From Desulfobacteraceae bacterium (GTDB lineage: Bacteria > Desulfobacterota > Desulfobacteria > Desulfobacterales > Desulfosalsimonadaceae): a stretch of DNA of 64,000 nt. The notes under the pieces were generated by a model that had not been told where the DNA came from, did no database searches, and was given only the letters and a program-made list of their open reading frames with translations. The DNA lies in assembly GCA_003597945.1 (NCBI GenBank), contig QZJS01000075.1, positions 1 to 64,000 on the forward strand, written 5' to 3'. Position 1 is the stretch's first letter. Each line of letters starts with the position of its first letter. The position numbers and the translations under genes are program-made. Below, one piece after another: positions 1-9,242 of this stretch.

Positions 1-3
1 GGC

Positions 4-62
4 TTGCGCAATATCGAAGAATGCAGCGTACTTAGCGTACGTGAAATTCTGAGAGATTGCGC
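4..62. repeat. Intergenic palindromic (REP-like) element
   Basis: An imperfect inverted repeat fills the start of the window. The arm at 6-31 begins GCGCAATATC and ends CGTAC; the opposite arm at 36-62 begins CGTAC and ends GAGATTGCGC, with about 5 bases between them. Each arm also carries an inner GAAT...CGTAC match, so the whole unit can fold into one long hairpin. It lies in non-coding DNA upstream of rmlD. I see no second copy in this window, so its status as a dispersed repeat is inference; it could also be the terminator of a gene left of the window. Confidence 0.45.
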
Positions 63-300
63 GTAACGCAGATATTGGACTTTTTACAAGGCCGTCATCT
101 TTCCTTTCCCCGAATGCCGGGCCATGCGCTTTTACCGTTTTATTGAAATTTTGCCGGCGACGCATTGCCGGGGCATAAACTTTACCGGTGAAAACTTTGC
201 CGGTTGCCTTGACGAAATTTTTAAGTTATATATGCGCACACGTCGGTATTCACAAGATTTTTTTTGTTTACCAAAGCAGTATGATGCAGAGGTCAGGACA

Positions 301-1206
301 ATGAACGACAAGCAGGCAATGTCCATCCTGATCACGGGAGGAAACGGTCAGCTCGGCATGGATTGCGCGCAGGTGCTGGGGCCGGATTACGCCGTCACCT
401 CAGTGGATATCGACACCACCGATATCACCGACCCGGCACAGGTGAACGCGATATGCCGAAAGGTCAACCCCGCGGTGATCATCAATTGCGCGGCCTATAC
501 CCAGGTGGATCATTGTGAAACCCATGTTGCGGCGGCCCGGGCCGTCAATGCCGAAGCGCCCGGCCATCTGGCGGCCTGCGCCCGTCAATGCGGCGCCGCC
601 CTGATCCATATTTCCACCGATTACGTGTTTGACGGCAAAAAACCACTGCCCACGCCCTATCGGGAAAACGATCCCACCGGCCCCGTATCCGTGTACGGCC
701 GAACCAAGCTGGACGGGGAACGCGCCGTTGCCGCGGCCGGCTGCCGTTTTATCATTCTAAGAACCGCCTGGCTCTATGGTTTTCACGGCCGCAATTTCTT
801 AAAAACCATGTTAAAAAAAGCCCTTTCGGCCCCGGAAACAACCCTTAAGGTGGTCAACGACCAGTTCGGGTCCCCCACATGGTCATACCGCCTGGCCCTC
901 CAGATCCGGCGGCTGATTGCCAGCGACGCCAGCGGGATCTACCATGCATCGGCTGAAGGATATGGCACCTGGTTTGACCTGGCGTCGTCTTTTCTTGAAA
1001 AAATGGGCGTGCCGCATCGCATCATGCCATGCGCCACGGCGGATTATCCCACGCCGGCGGTCCGACCGAAAAACGCCATCCTGGAAAACAATCGGCTAAA
1101 AGCCGAAGGGCTGAATATCATGGCGGACTGGCAAGAGGATCTGGATGAATACATCGCGACCTTTGGTAATCGATTGCGCGCCGAATGCCTGGATCCGGAC
1201 GGATAA
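301..1206 (+). CDS. rmlD: dTDP-4-dehydrorhamnose reductase RmlD
   Basis: This cytoplasmic short-chain reductase performs the last step of dTDP-L-rhamnose synthesis, reducing dTDP-4-dehydro-L-rhamnose with NAD(P)H. The 301-residue product has the nucleotide-binding GGNGQLG motif at residues 13-19, an STDYVFDG block near residue 104 and the catalytic YxxxK pair Y132/K136, all typical of RmlD. The frame is open back to position 124, but that extension has no family match, and an AGAGGTC ribosome site lies just before the ATG at 301, so I chose 301. A second ATG at 319 is possible. It opens the four-gene rml set (D, B, A, C), which supplies activated rhamnose for surface polysaccharide. Confidence 0.93.
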   Translation: MNDKQAMSILITGGNGQLGMDCAQVLGPDYAVTSVDIDTTDITDPAQVNAICRKVNPAVIINCAAYTQVDHCETHVAAARAVNAEAPGHLAACARQCGAALIHISTDYVFDGKKPLPTPYRENDPTGPVSVYGRTKLDGERAVAAAGCRFIILRTAWLYGFHGRNFLKTMLKKALSAPETTLKVVNDQFGSPTWSYRLALQIRRLIASDASGIYHASAEGYGTWFDLASSFLEKMGVPHRIMPCATADYPTPAVRPKNAILENNRLKAEGLNIMADWQEDLDEYIATFGNRLRAECLDPDG

Positions 1207-1322
1207 AACAATAAGATGCGCCCGATGGGGGGATTACCTGAACGGCATAATGATCGTTTCCTAAAAAATCGATGTCCGCGATCTTACCAATAATTTAATG
1301 TAAACAGGATATTAATATCAAA

Positions 1323-2366
1323 ATGAATATGCTTGTCACCGGCGGATGCGGATTTATCGGCAGCAATTTCATCCGGTACCTGTTCCAGGACGCTCCGGAT
1401 TTTAACGGCAGGATCATCAACATTGATTCGCTGACTTATGCCGGAAACCTTGAAAACCTGACCGATATTGCTGAAACTTTTCCGGATCGATACATCTTCG
1501 TCCATGCCGATATCTGCGATGCCGAGGCACTGGCCGCGGTCTTCTCGGATCATGGAATCGACACGGTCTGCCATTTTGCCGCGGAATCCCATGTGGACCG
1601 CTCCATCGTGGGGCCGGACGCCTTTATCCGGACCAACATTATCGGCACCTTCAACCTGCTGGAAATGGCACGGGACAAAAAGCTGAAACGGTTTCACCAC
1701 ATCAGCACGGACGAGGTCTACGGCAGCCTCGGACCGGACGGACGCTTCACCGAACAGACCGCCTATGATCCCAGCAGCCCGTATTCAGCGTCCAAGGCCG
1801 CCTCCGACCACCTGGTCCGGGCTTATTTCCGCACCTACGGCCTGTCCGTGACCCTGTCCAACTGCTCCAACAACTACGGGCCCTACCAGTTTCCGGAAAA
1901 GCTCATCCCCCTGATGATATTAAACGCCCGATCCGGCAAGGCCCTGCCGGTATACGGCGACGGCAAAAATATCCGGGACTGGCTCTATGTCAAGGACCAC
2001 TGCCGGGCAATCTGGGAAATCATCAAACACGGCGCTTTGGGGGAAACGTATAATGTGGGCGGGGACCACGAAATGGAAAACATCCGCCTGGTGGAGATGA
2101 TCTGCGACCTGATGGATGACATGGCCCCCCTTCCCGGCCGTTCTCCCCATCGCGGGCTCATCTCTTTTGTCAAGGACCGTCCGGGCCATGACCGGCGCTA
2201 TGCCATCGATGCCGGCAAAATAAGGGATGAATTGGGATGGACCCCGGAAACCACCCTTGAAAACGGCATCCGGGCAACCATCCAGTGGTACCTGGATCAT
2301 AGCGAATGGATCGAGCGGGTGCAATCCGGGGCCTACCGGGAATGGATCCAGCAACATTACCAATGA
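1323..2366 (+). CDS. rmlB: dTDP-glucose 4,6-dehydratase RmlB
   Basis: RmlB converts dTDP-glucose to dTDP-4-keto-6-deoxyglucose with tightly bound NAD+, the second step of the rhamnose pathway. The 347-residue protein shows the extended-SDR Rossmann motif TGGCGFIGS at residues 6-14, the dehydratase triplet T129-D130-E131 within STDEVYG, and the catalytic Y154/K158 pair in YSASK. Length is normal for the family. It follows rmlD after a 116-base gap, and the Shine-Dalgarno is weak (AGGAT about 15 bases upstream), so translation may depend on the operon transcript. Neighbours rmlA and rmlC confirm the assignment. Confidence 0.95.
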   Translation: MNMLVTGGCGFIGSNFIRYLFQDAPDFNGRIINIDSLTYAGNLENLTDIAETFPDRYIFVHADICDAEALAAVFSDHGIDTVCHFAAESHVDRSIVGPDAFIRTNIIGTFNLLEMARDKKLKRFHHISTDEVYGSLGPDGRFTEQTAYDPSSPYSASKAASDHLVRAYFRTYGLSVTLSNCSNNYGPYQFPEKLIPLMILNARSGKALPVYGDGKNIRDWLYVKDHCRAIWEIIKHGALGETYNVGGDHEMENIRLVEMICDLMDDMAPLPGRSPHRGLISFVKDRPGHDRRYAIDAGKIRDELGWTPETTLENGIRATIQWYLDHSEWIERVQSGAYREWIQQHYQ

Positions 2367-2420
2367 AAACAAAAGCCGAGAGACGGGCATTCCGGTGCGA
2401 CGGTAATTGAAAGAGTCGCA

Positions 2421-2479
2421 GAAAGTCGATTGTGAGCGAGATCGTGGATTGCGGGAAAAAACCTAAAGACTCTCGAAAC
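2421..2479. repeat. Diverged, truncated copy of foldback family 1
   Basis: The gap between rmlB and rmlA holds GATTGTGAGCGAGATCGTGG followed by a G/A-rich block and an AAAGACTCTCG box. It resembles the ends of the full-length foldback elements near 60.7 and 62.7 kb (GATTTTGAGCGAAATCGCGG..., CGAAAGACG). The central hairpin of those elements is missing. Similarity was judged by eye; I infer that this is a decayed relative. Confidence 0.45.
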
Positions 2480-2534
2480 GAACCATCCGATTTTCTGAGA
2501 AGCCATCAGAATATAAAAAAGAGGGAACCGAAAC

Positions 2535-3428
2535 ATGAAGGGAATCATCCTGGCCGGCGGGTCCGGCACCCGGCTTTATCCCCTGACCCGGGTCACCAGC
2601 AAGCAGCTCCTGCCGGTTTACGACAAACCCATGATCTATTACCCCCTGTCCGTGCTGATGCTGGGCGGCATCCGGGAAATCCTGATCATTTCCACCCCCC
2701 AGGACCTGCCCAATTTCAAGGCATTGCTCGGAGACGGCGCTTGGCTCGGGCTGTCCATTCAATACCGGGAGCAGCCCCGGCCTGAAGGGATCGCCCAGGC
2801 GTTTGTCATCGGCAAACAATTTATCGGCCATGACCCGGTCTGCCTGATCCTGGGGGACAATATTTTTTACGGCCACAACCTGTCGGGCATCCTGAAAAAC
2901 GCATTTAAATCCAACGCCGGAGGGACCGTGTTCGGCTATCACGTCCAGGACCCGGCCCGTTACGGCGTGGTGGAATTCGACGCCAACGGCTCCGTCATCG
3001 GCATTGAGGAAAAGCCGAAACAGCCCAAATCCAATTATGCGGTATCAGGCCTTTATATCTATGACAATGATGTGATCGCCATCTCCGAAAACCTCAGGCC
3101 ATCGGACCGGGGGGAACTGGAAATCACCGATGTCAACAAGGTCTATCTCAATCAAAACCGACTGAAAATGCAGATTCTCGGTAGGGGGTTCGCATGGCTT
3201 GATATGGGCACCCATGAATCCATGCAGCAGGCCGCCAGCTATGTCCGGGCCGTGCAGAACCGGCAGGGATTTAAAATCGCCTGCATCGAGGAGATCGCCT
3301 ATCGCCTCGGCTATATTCAAGCGGAAGACCTGAGTCGGCAAGCCGTTGACATGAAAAACAGCGATTACGGAAAATATCTGATGGAAATATCCAACACCAA
3401 GCGATCGGAGCTGGTCAAATGGCTCTAA
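2535..3428 (+). CDS. rmlA: Glucose-1-phosphate thymidylyltransferase RmlA
   Basis: RmlA joins dTTP and glucose-1-phosphate to give dTDP-glucose, the first committed step of dTDP-rhamnose synthesis. The 297-residue protein begins with the nucleotidyltransferase signature [13 protein letters not shown] (residues 6-18), followed by the Lys of [12 protein letters not shown] and the [10 protein letters not shown] metal-binding block, all classical for RmlA. An AGAGGGA ribosome site precedes the ATG. The last ten bases overlap the start of rmlC, so the two are translationally coupled. Length is standard. Confidence 0.96.
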   Translation: MKGIILAGGSGTRLYPLTRVTSKQLLPVYDKPMIYYPLSVLMLGGIREILIISTPQDLPNFKALLGDGAWLGLSIQYREQPRPEGIAQAFVIGKQFIGHDPVCLILGDNIFYGHNLSGILKNAFKSNAGGTVFGYHVQDPARYGVVEFDANGSVIGIEEKPKQPKSNYAVSGLYIYDNDVIAISENLRPSDRGELEITDVNKVYLNQNRLKMQILGRGFAWLDMGTHESMQQAASYVRAVQNRQGFKIACIEEIAYRLGYIQAEDLSRQAVDMKNSDYGKYLMEISNTKRSELVKWL

Positions 3429-3985
3429 CCGTCACCCGATGCGACCTGCCCGGGGTCCTGATCATTAAACCGCCGCATTTTGCAGATCATCGCGGTTTTT
3501 TCATGGAGACCCATCACCAGGAGCGATACGCCGAAGCCGGGGTGGAACGGGTATTTGTCCAGGACAACCACTCCCGTTCAAAAAAGCATGTATTGAGGGG
3601 TTTGCATTATCAGCTCACCCGGCCCCAGGCTAAACTGGTATTTGTAATTTCCGGCGAAATCTTCGATGTGGCCGCAGATATCCGAAAAGGGTCGCCGACC
3701 TTCGGCAAATGGACGGGCGCGTACCTGTCGGATGAAAACAAGCATCAGATATACGTGCCGGAGGGGTTTGCCCACGGATTTATGGTGCTCAGCGAATTCG
3801 CGGACGTGATCTACAAATGCACGGATTTTTACGCCCCCGGCGACGAACGGGGCATTTACTGGGCCGATCCGTCCATTGCCATCGACTGGCCGATCAAAAA
3901 TCCCATACTCTCGGACAAGGACCAAAAATGCCCGGGCCTTGCAGATGCCGGCGCGGCGGGGCATCTGCCGGTGTATCGCGCCTGA
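3419..3985 (+). CDS. rmlC: dTDP-4-dehydrorhamnose 3,5-epimerase RmlC
   Basis: This cupin-fold enzyme epimerises C3 and C5 of dTDP-4-keto-6-deoxyglucose. The 188-residue protein carries the catalytic His in RGLHYQ (H63) and the catalytic Tyr in DFYAPGDE (Y138), with the HRGFFMET substrate-binding strand near the N terminus. The ATG lies inside the end of rmlA, an overlap of ten bases. It completes the rmlDBAC set, so the cell can make dTDP-L-rhamnose from this locus alone. Confidence 0.95.
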   Translation: MALTVTRCDLPGVLIIKPPHFADHRGFFMETHHQERYAEAGVERVFVQDNHSRSKKHVLRGLHYQLTRPQAKLVFVISGEIFDVAADIRKGSPTFGKWTGAYLSDENKHQIYVPEGFAHGFMVLSEFADVIYKCTDFYAPGDERGIYWADPSIAIDWPIKNPILSDKDQKCPGLADAGAAGHLPVYRA

Positions 3986-3993
3986 TTCCTGAT

Positions 3994-4608
3994 ATGAACG
4001 CATACCAGAAGGAACAGATTGACGCCTTGAACATGGTTTGGCGTTATTTTGACTCTCAGGGTGCATCCCGCTTGGCCGAACTCAGAGCCGCCATAACCGG
4101 ATATCTTGCATTCCGGCAGCGGGTGGCGGCCTTTCTGGAAACCCATTTTAAAACCATTTGCACAAAAAAATGTTATCAGAGCCGACAGAGCGCCTGCTGC
4201 TCAAAAGACGGGATCATTACTTTTTTTGCCGATGTGGCGATCAACGCCTTGATTTCTTCCCAGCCGGAAATGAAACTGCTGTCGGACGCCATTGCTCATC
4301 CATACCAAGCGGATAAATGCATTTTTCTTTCAAAAAACGGCTGCACCTGGCGCCTCAAACCGGTGGTCTGCGAATTCTTTCTCTGCGATATGGCTGAACA
4401 ACAGGTTTTTCCGGTTAAACCCGAGGCACAATCACAATGGGAAGCATTAAACGCCGAAAAAAAAACTTACACATGGCCGGACCAACCGGTGCTGTTTGAA
4501 ATGATAGAAAAAGAATTCATCATGCACGGCTATCGATCACCCCTGATGTATCTCCACAACAGTCCGGGACTTATCCGGATCAGGCGCGCCAGAAATGAAT
4601 CGTCCTAG
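3994..4608 (+). CDS. Cys-rich YkgJ-like (zinc/iron-chelate) protein
   Basis: A 204-residue cytoplasmic protein. The frame is open further upstream, but that part overlaps rmlC, so the ATG at 3994, nine bases after the rmlC stop, is the plausible start. Eight cysteines cluster in the middle (CTKKC, SACC, KCIF, GCTW, VVCEFFLC), a pattern like the UPF0153/YkgJ family thought to bind zinc or an Fe-S cluster. The flanks are rich in charged helices. Function is unknown. Its tight spacing after rmlC suggests co-transcription, but no role in rhamnose synthesis is evident. Confidence 0.6.
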   Translation: MNAYQKEQIDALNMVWRYFDSQGASRLAELRAAITGYLAFRQRVAAFLETHFKTICTKKCYQSRQSACCSKDGIITFFADVAINALISSQPEMKLLSDAIAHPYQADKCIFLSKNGCTWRLKPVVCEFFLCDMAEQQVFPVKPEAQSQWEALNAEKKTYTWPDQPVLFEMIEKEFIMHGYRSPLMYLHNSPGLIRIRRARNESS

Positions 4609-4645
4609 CACCGAGTTGCCGTAAACAGAAGCATGGGAGGATAAT

Positions 4646-5194
4646 ATGAAAGGATGGACCGAGGAAGAACTTAGAAACAGGGAATTGATGGCGCCGTGCG
4701 GACTCTACTGCGGTCTGTGCGGGATTTATATTGCCACAAGGGACAACAATTTCAAATTCAAGGAAAGACTGGCAAGCATCTACGGATCAAAACCCGAAGA
4801 AACCGAGTGCCTCGGGTGCATGCAGCCTGATCCCGCCAAAACACTCTACGGATACTGCCAGTCATGCAAAATTCGGGATTGCATCCGGGAAAAAAATATT
4901 TATTCCTGCCACCAGTGCGGCCAATGGCCTTGCGAGCAGATCAAGGATTTTCCGATTTCTACCGGCAAAAGAGTAATGATGAGAACCATCCCGTTATGGC
5001 GGGAAAAAGTGGCCGCGCTCGGCAACACGGAGGGAAGTGTCGCGTGGGCAAGATCGGAATGTGAGCGATATCATTGCGATACCTGCGGCGCCCCGCTTTT
5101 CAGAGGCGCCCAGAAATGCCGGGCCTGTAAAGCCGAAATCGCCCATGACCTCGACGGGACTTTCAAACTTACCCCGGAAAAATCACAAAAATGA
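4646..5194 (+). CDS. DUF3795-type Cys-rich protein
   Basis: The 182-residue product begins, after about 15 residues, with APCGLYCGLCGIY, followed by CLGC, YCQSCKIRDC and CHQCGQWPCEQIKDFP. This cysteine layout is characteristic of the DUF3795 family, common in anaerobic bacteria and presumed to bind metal. A second zinc-ribbon-like region, CDTCGAPL...CRACKAE, lies at the C terminus. The start is set by a GGGAGGATAAT ribosome site directly before ATG. The gene follows the YkgJ-like gene by 37 bases and probably shares its transcript. Function is not known. Confidence 0.7.
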   Translation: MKGWTEEELRNRELMAPCGLYCGLCGIYIATRDNNFKFKERLASIYGSKPEETECLGCMQPDPAKTLYGYCQSCKIRDCIREKNIYSCHQCGQWPCEQIKDFPISTGKRVMMRTIPLWREKVAALGNTEGSVAWARSECERYHCDTCGAPLFRGAQKCRACKAEIAHDLDGTFKLTPEKSQK

Positions 5195-5256
5195 TGTCCG
5201 GCTCAGAAATACTTTCTCACCTGTATACACATTCGGAGCATTCGGCTATGTTTTAT

Positions 5257-5278
5257 GGGTGTGCATTTGTCCCACACC
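5257..5278. terminator. Hairpin between convergent genes
   Basis: GGTGTG at 5258-5263 and CACACC at 5273-5278 form a six-base stem immediately beyond the stop codon of the minus-strand PilZ gene and downstream of the plus-strand DUF3795 gene. No strong T-run follows on either strand, so this is a weak terminator candidate. Confidence 0.3.
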
Positions 5279-5662
5279 TTAACCGGCAGCCTTCCGGTCA
5301 TTGGCATTATATTTCCGGTGCGTGTAGATCTTGACAAAGGCTTTAATGGCTTCAAGCTGCTCATCCTTTGGTCCGATAAATTCCACGCCGGTAAAAAAAC
5401 AGCCTGAATCATTGCAATAACGGCTGGTCACCACTTTTCCTCTAACCTTTATTTTCTTTCCTTCCAGATCAATGGTCAAGAGCAGAACAAATGTCCCTAT
5501 CAATTTCTTTTCCGTTTCCAGGAGTACTCCGGTTTGGCTGAGATTGAGAGTTCGACCGATACCGCGATCGATTTTTTCCAGTTCTTCATTAAACAGAATG
5601 TAAACCACCCTGTTTTCAGTAGCGATTCTGGGGCATCTTCTTTTTTCACTGACAAATGTCAT
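5279..5662 (-). CDS. PilZ domain protein (probable c-di-GMP receptor)
   Basis: A single-domain protein of 127 residues. The N-terminal EKRRCPR segment supplies the arginine patch, and NLSQTGVLLE matches the second PilZ motif ([D/N]xSxxG), together the usual c-di-GMP binding signature. The rest alternates short beta strands as expected for a PilZ barrel. It stands alone on the minus strand, with a long AT-rich upstream region containing a palindrome at 5811-5828. A GGDEF protein that could make c-di-GMP is encoded at 24255-25262. Target process is unknown. Confidence 0.75.
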   Translation of the reverse strand: MTFVSEKRRCPRIATENRVVYILFNEELEKIDRGIGRTLNLSQTGVLLETEKKLIGTFVLLLTIDLEGKKIKVRGKVVTSRYCNDSGCFFTGVEFIGPKDEQLEAIKAFVKIYTHRKYNANDRKAAG

Positions 5663-5810
5663 TGCCTACCATCCGAAGGAAACCAAATAAGGATAAACTG
5701 AAAAACACTATCATTGGAAACCGGATATTGTGTATTTGTAACATAAAATTGTAAAATTTTATATTAAAATATGCAAAACAACAGCGCAATCATCTTTTGT
5801 CTGATTTTTT

Positions 5811-5828
5811 TGTAGGGATTATCCTACA
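5811..5828. promoter_or_regulatory. TGTAGG-N6-CCTACA palindrome upstream of PilZ gene
   Basis: A perfect 6+6 inverted repeat, TGTAGG and CCTACA separated by GATTAT, sits about 150 bases upstream of the PilZ start in the otherwise featureless AT-rich gap 5663-5969. The form resembles half-site pairs bound by NarL/LuxR-type dimers. The regulator is not identified, and the assignment as an operator is inference. Confidence 0.35.
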
Positions 5829-5968
5829 TTTAAAAGATAACATGTTGATTATAATCAAAAAAATAATTTTTAAAACAGATTATGATAATAAAAAGACAGC
5901 GGGCAGGAAAGTTACCGCGGGAAACATTGCTGGTTTATCAAGCTGATGGCAACTTATTGATTTTTTTA

Positions 5969-6046
<78 letters not shown>

Positions 6047-6097
6047 ATGTCTTGCGGCGCTTTTACCATCGATTGATCCAGGTTGCAAGTCGATATA

Positions 6098-6910
6098 TCA
6101 TTTTCCTGACTGAAAATATGCGTCGACGGCTTTTCGGATATGAATTCCCACATCCGAGAGAAACCGGGGATCTTTTAATGCATCCCTGGCCGCCGGGTTG
6201 GTCAGGTACCCTGCCTCCAGCACCACCGCCGGTGCATCGACGCCCTGGAGCACCCGCAACGGGGCCTGCCGGATCTCCACCGCAGGTATGCGGAGATCGG
6301 ACTGGAACTGCGATTTCAGGCATTCGGCCAGGTTCAGGCCCGCGGTTTCATGGCGGGGCTGGATTTCGCGCCACAGGATGCCATCATTGTTTTGCACCTT
6401 TGAAGACGTAACCGGGACCTGCGCATCCGCCCCGTGACGCCGGGCCATGTCCGGATGATCCCCGAAAGTGTATATTTCCCAGGCGTTGACATGCTGCTGC
6501 CGACTGCCGCCCAGATGAAGACTGATAAACAGATCGGCCCGGTGCTGATTGGCGGCCGAGGCCCGACGGGCCAAATCCAGGTGGTAATCTCCGGTCCGGG
6601 TCAGCACCACCCGGTAATCCGGCCGCAGAGCATCCGCCATGGCAAGAGCGAGAAGCAGGGTTATATCCTTTTCATATTCACCCCCCCGACTTTCGGCTCC
6701 CCTGTCATGCCCACCGTGGCCCGGATCGATCACGATCACGCGGGTACCGCCGGAATCGGACGCGGCCAGCGCGCTGCCGCTGGTCCCATGCGGGACCGTC
6801 AGCGCCGCGGACAGCATTGCCAGACCCCAAAAAAAGGATACATGGCGTTGCATCTGTTTTTTGAATGCCGTCATATCAATGCCTTGTCTTTCTTTTATTT
6901 TTCTTGACAC
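6098..6910 (-). CDS. N-acetylmuramoyl-L-alanine amidase (Amidase_3)
   Basis: A periplasmic zinc amidase that cleaves the bond between MurNAc and the peptide stem of peptidoglycan. The 270-residue protein starts with a basic stretch and a hydrophobic segment (about residues 24-50) that looks like a signal peptide. It then shows [12 protein letters not shown] with zinc ligand H65, E80 in EYEKDITL, H132 in ISLHLGG (usually SLHxN), and the catalytic E231 in [10 protein letters not shown]. No LysM, AMIN or SPOR domain is present, so it is a minimal AmiA/C-type catalytic unit. An internal ATG at residue 13 is an alternative start. It lies between tRNA-Pro and tRNA-Leu without an obvious operon partner. 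Confidence 0.88.
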   Translation of the reverse strand: MSRKIKERQGIDMTAFKKQMQRHVSFFWGLAMLSAALTVPHGTSGSALAASDSGGTRVIVIDPGHGGHDRGAESRGGEYEKDITLLLALAMADALRPDYRVVLTRTGDYHLDLARRASAANQHRADLFISLHLGGSRQQHVNAWEIYTFGDHPDMARRHGADAQVPVTSSKVQNNDGILWREIQPRHETAGLNLAECLKSQFQSDLRIPAVEIRQAPLRVLQGVDAPAVVLEAGYLTNPAARDALKDPRFLSDVGIHIRKAVDAYFQSGK

Positions 6911-7072
6911 CCTTATAAATAGATATTAATTTTATCGGCAAATGAGCGCAAAATATTTGATTTTTTTATAAACTCAGGATGTTGACGGTATCGGCAGCCG
7001 GGCGGGCGCCCTGACTGCCGTTCATTTTTATTACCCGAACGCTTCGGGAAAATAAAGCAAATAATACCCATT

Positions 7073-7158
7073 GCGAGAGTGGCGGAACTGGTAGACGCAC
7101 TGGACTTAGGATCCAGCTCTGCTAAAGAGTGGGAGTTCGAGTCTCCCCTCTCGCACCA
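7073..7158 (+). tRNA. tRNA-Leu (anticodon TAG)
   Basis: A class II tRNA. Acceptor GCGAGAG pairs with CTCTCGC. The anticodon stem CTGGA/TCCAG encloses CTTAGGA, giving anticodon TAG. A long variable arm (CTCTGCTAAAGAG) and T arm GGGAGTTCGAGTCTCCC follow, with CCA encoded at 7156-7158. The tig operon begins 56 bases downstream. Confidence 0.96.
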
Positions 7159-7214
7159 CACGGATACCCCCGAAATAATTCGGTTGAAATTCTAATATGG
7201 AGAGGAAATATCTT

Positions 7215-8546
7215 ATGCAGGTAACAGTGGAAGACATCAGCGCGGTAAAAAAAAAAATCAATGTTGAAATCCCGAAAGAAGATGTCGTACGGGAGATTGA
7301 TTCAGCCTATCAGAAAATCAAAAGCACCGCCAAAATCAAGGGATACCGGCCGGGCAAAACCCCCCGGGCCGTTTTAGAGCGGATCTTTAAAAAAGATGTG
7401 CATGCGGAAGTCGCCGGCACCCTGATCCAGAACTCCCTCATTGAGGCCGTAAAGGAAAAAAATCTTGCCTTTCTTGGAACGCCTCAAATCGATACCCCGG
7501 AACTCAACCCGGACGGTCCTTTTATCTACAATGCAACGGTAGAAGTCAAGCCCGAGCTTGCATCCATTGACTTTGCCGGGATCAAGCTGACACAGAAAAC
7601 CTACAAAGCCTCGGAAAGCGAGATCGATAACCAGATCAGCCTGCTCCAGCGCCAACTGGCCCAGTTAAAGCCGATCACGGAAGAACGGCCGGTGCAGGAT
7701 GGCGACTATGCCATCATTGATTATGAAGGGTTCAAAGACGGCCGACCCTTTGAAGAGACACAAAAGACGACCGATTATAATTTGAAAATCGGCCAGAACA
7801 CGATCACCCAAGACTTCGACAAGGCGCTGGTTGGCATGAACCCGGGGGAGAAAAAGGATTTTGAAATCGATTTTCCGGTCACCTATCACAATGCCAAACT
7901 TGCCGGTCAGCACATTGCCTTTCAGGTGCATTTAAAGGAAATCCGCGAGCAGATCCTGCCGGAACTGGACGCGGAATTTGCCGGATCTCTGGGCAATTAC
8001 AAATCCATGGACGAGGTAAGAAATGAAATCCGGGCCAATCTGCAGGCCGGCTACGACAAACGCTCCCAGCAGGAGCTGCACGAGCAGATTTTTGAAAAGC
8101 TCATGACGGAACCCTTTGAAATTCCGGATTCGCTGGTGCAGTATGAACTCGACGACATCATCTACGACACCGAGATGCGATTCGCCCAGAACAATATGAA
8201 AATGGAAGACGTGGGCCTGACCCGTGAAAAGCTGGAGACGGAATACCGGAATGTGGCGGAAAAGCAGGTGCGGCGCCATCTATTTCTGTCAAAAATCATT
8301 GAACAGGCAAACCTCCAGATCAGCGATGACGAACTGAGTGCCGAATTTGAAAAACTCGCCGGGACCCTTAAACAACCCGCCGATGCCATCAAACAATATT
8401 ACGCGCAGAGCCCGGAGAAACGCGACGGATTCAAACACGCGCTACTTGAAAAAAAAGCAATTGATCTTATTGTTGAAAAAGCGGAAGTTGAAAATGTCGC
8501 GGTGGAAGCGGCCGAATCGGCCCCTGAAACCGCATCCGCCGAATAA
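7215..8546 (+). CDS. tig: Trigger factor
   Basis: Trigger factor is the ribosome-bound chaperone and peptidyl-prolyl isomerase that meets nascent chains at the exit tunnel. The 443-residue protein has the N-terminal ribosome-binding domain, including the GYRPGKTPR loop (family signature GFRxGKxP), a central FKBP-like domain (around residues 150-240, beginning near DGDYAIIDYEG), and a helical C-terminal chaperone domain. The frame is open from 7197, but GGAGAGG lies nine to ten bases before the ATG at 7215, and the family start MQVTVE matches there. The gene leads the tig-clpP-clpX-lon group, a common proteostasis arrangement. Confidence 0.95.
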   Translation: MQVTVEDISAVKKKINVEIPKEDVVREIDSAYQKIKSTAKIKGYRPGKTPRAVLERIFKKDVHAEVAGTLIQNSLIEAVKEKNLAFLGTPQIDTPELNPDGPFIYNATVEVKPELASIDFAGIKLTQKTYKASESEIDNQISLLQRQLAQLKPITEERPVQDGDYAIIDYEGFKDGRPFEETQKTTDYNLKIGQNTITQDFDKALVGMNPGEKKDFEIDFPVTYHNAKLAGQHIAFQVHLKEIREQILPELDAEFAGSLGNYKSMDEVRNEIRANLQAGYDKRSQQELHEQIFEKLMTEPFEIPDSLVQYELDDIIYDTEMRFAQNNMKMEDVGLTREKLETEYRNVAEKQVRRHLFLSKIIEQANLQISDDELSAEFEKLAGTLKQPADAIKQYYAQSPEKRDGFKHALLEKKAIDLIVEKAEVENVAVEAAESAPETASAE

Positions 8547-8629
8547 TCCGGAGGCAGTTGCTTTTAAGCTGCAAGCCATTTGCTAAAATTTAATAAATTA
8601 GACTCAATATCAATCCAAGGAGGCCGACA

Positions 8630-9241
8630 TTGCCTTTAATACCAATGGTTATCGAACAGACCAGCAAGGGGGAGCGGGCCTACGACATATACTCCCGCCT
8701 TCTCAAGGATCGGATCGTATTTCTGGGAACCGCCATCAACGATGAAGTGGCCAATCTGCTTATCGCCCAGATGCTCTTTCTCGAATCCGACGATCCGGAC
8801 AAGGATATCAACTTTTACATCAATTCACCGGGCGGTTCCGTGACCGCCGGTATGGCGGTATACGATACCATGCAGTATATCAAGCCCGATATCACCACCG
8901 TGTGCATCGGCCAGGCCGCCAGCATGGGCGCCATTCTTCTGGCCGCCGGCGCGGCGAAAAAGCGCTATTCCCTGCCCAATTCCCGCATCCTGATCCATCA
9001 GCCCATGGGCGGGGTTCAAGGACAGGCTTCTGACATCAAAATACAGGCCGAGGAAATCATCCGCCTGCGGGGTACGCTTAACAAGATCCTGGCTTTTCAC
9101 ACCGGACAGGATCTCGATAAAGTGGAAAAAGACACGGACCGCGACCTGTTCATGAGCGGTGAAGAGGCCAGAACTTACGGCCTGATCGATCATGTCATCA
9201 ACAACCGGAATGATCTCGACGCAATTGTAACGGAGACCTGA
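8630..9241 (+). CDS. clpP: ATP-dependent Clp protease proteolytic subunit
   Basis: ClpP forms the tetradecameric serine-protease barrel that degrades substrates fed by ClpX. The 203-residue protein has the full catalytic triad: S98 in GQAASMG, H123 in LIHQPMGG and D172 in DTDRDLFM. Translation starts at a TTG codon at 8630, set by a strong AAGGAGG six bases upstream; no ATG fits the family N terminus better. The N-terminal propeptide is very short. It is followed one base later by clpX, so the two are co-translated. Confidence 0.97.
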   Translation: MPLIPMVIEQTSKGERAYDIYSRLLKDRIVFLGTAINDEVANLLIAQMLFLESDDPDKDINFYINSPGGSVTAGMAVYDTMQYIKPDITTVCIGQAASMGAILLAAGAAKKRYSLPNSRILIHQPMGGVQGQASDIKIQAEEIIRLRGTLNKILAFHTGQDLDKVEKDTDRDLFMSGEEARTYGLIDHVINNRNDLDAIVTET

Positions 9242-9242
9242 T

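Noticed and set aside
124-300. N-terminal extension of rmlD
   Set aside because: The extra 59 codons have no resemblance to the family, and a ribosome site supports the ATG at 301.
7197-7214. Upstream start of trigger factor
   Set aside because: It would place the ribosome site inside the coding region; the ATG at 7215 matches the family N terminus.
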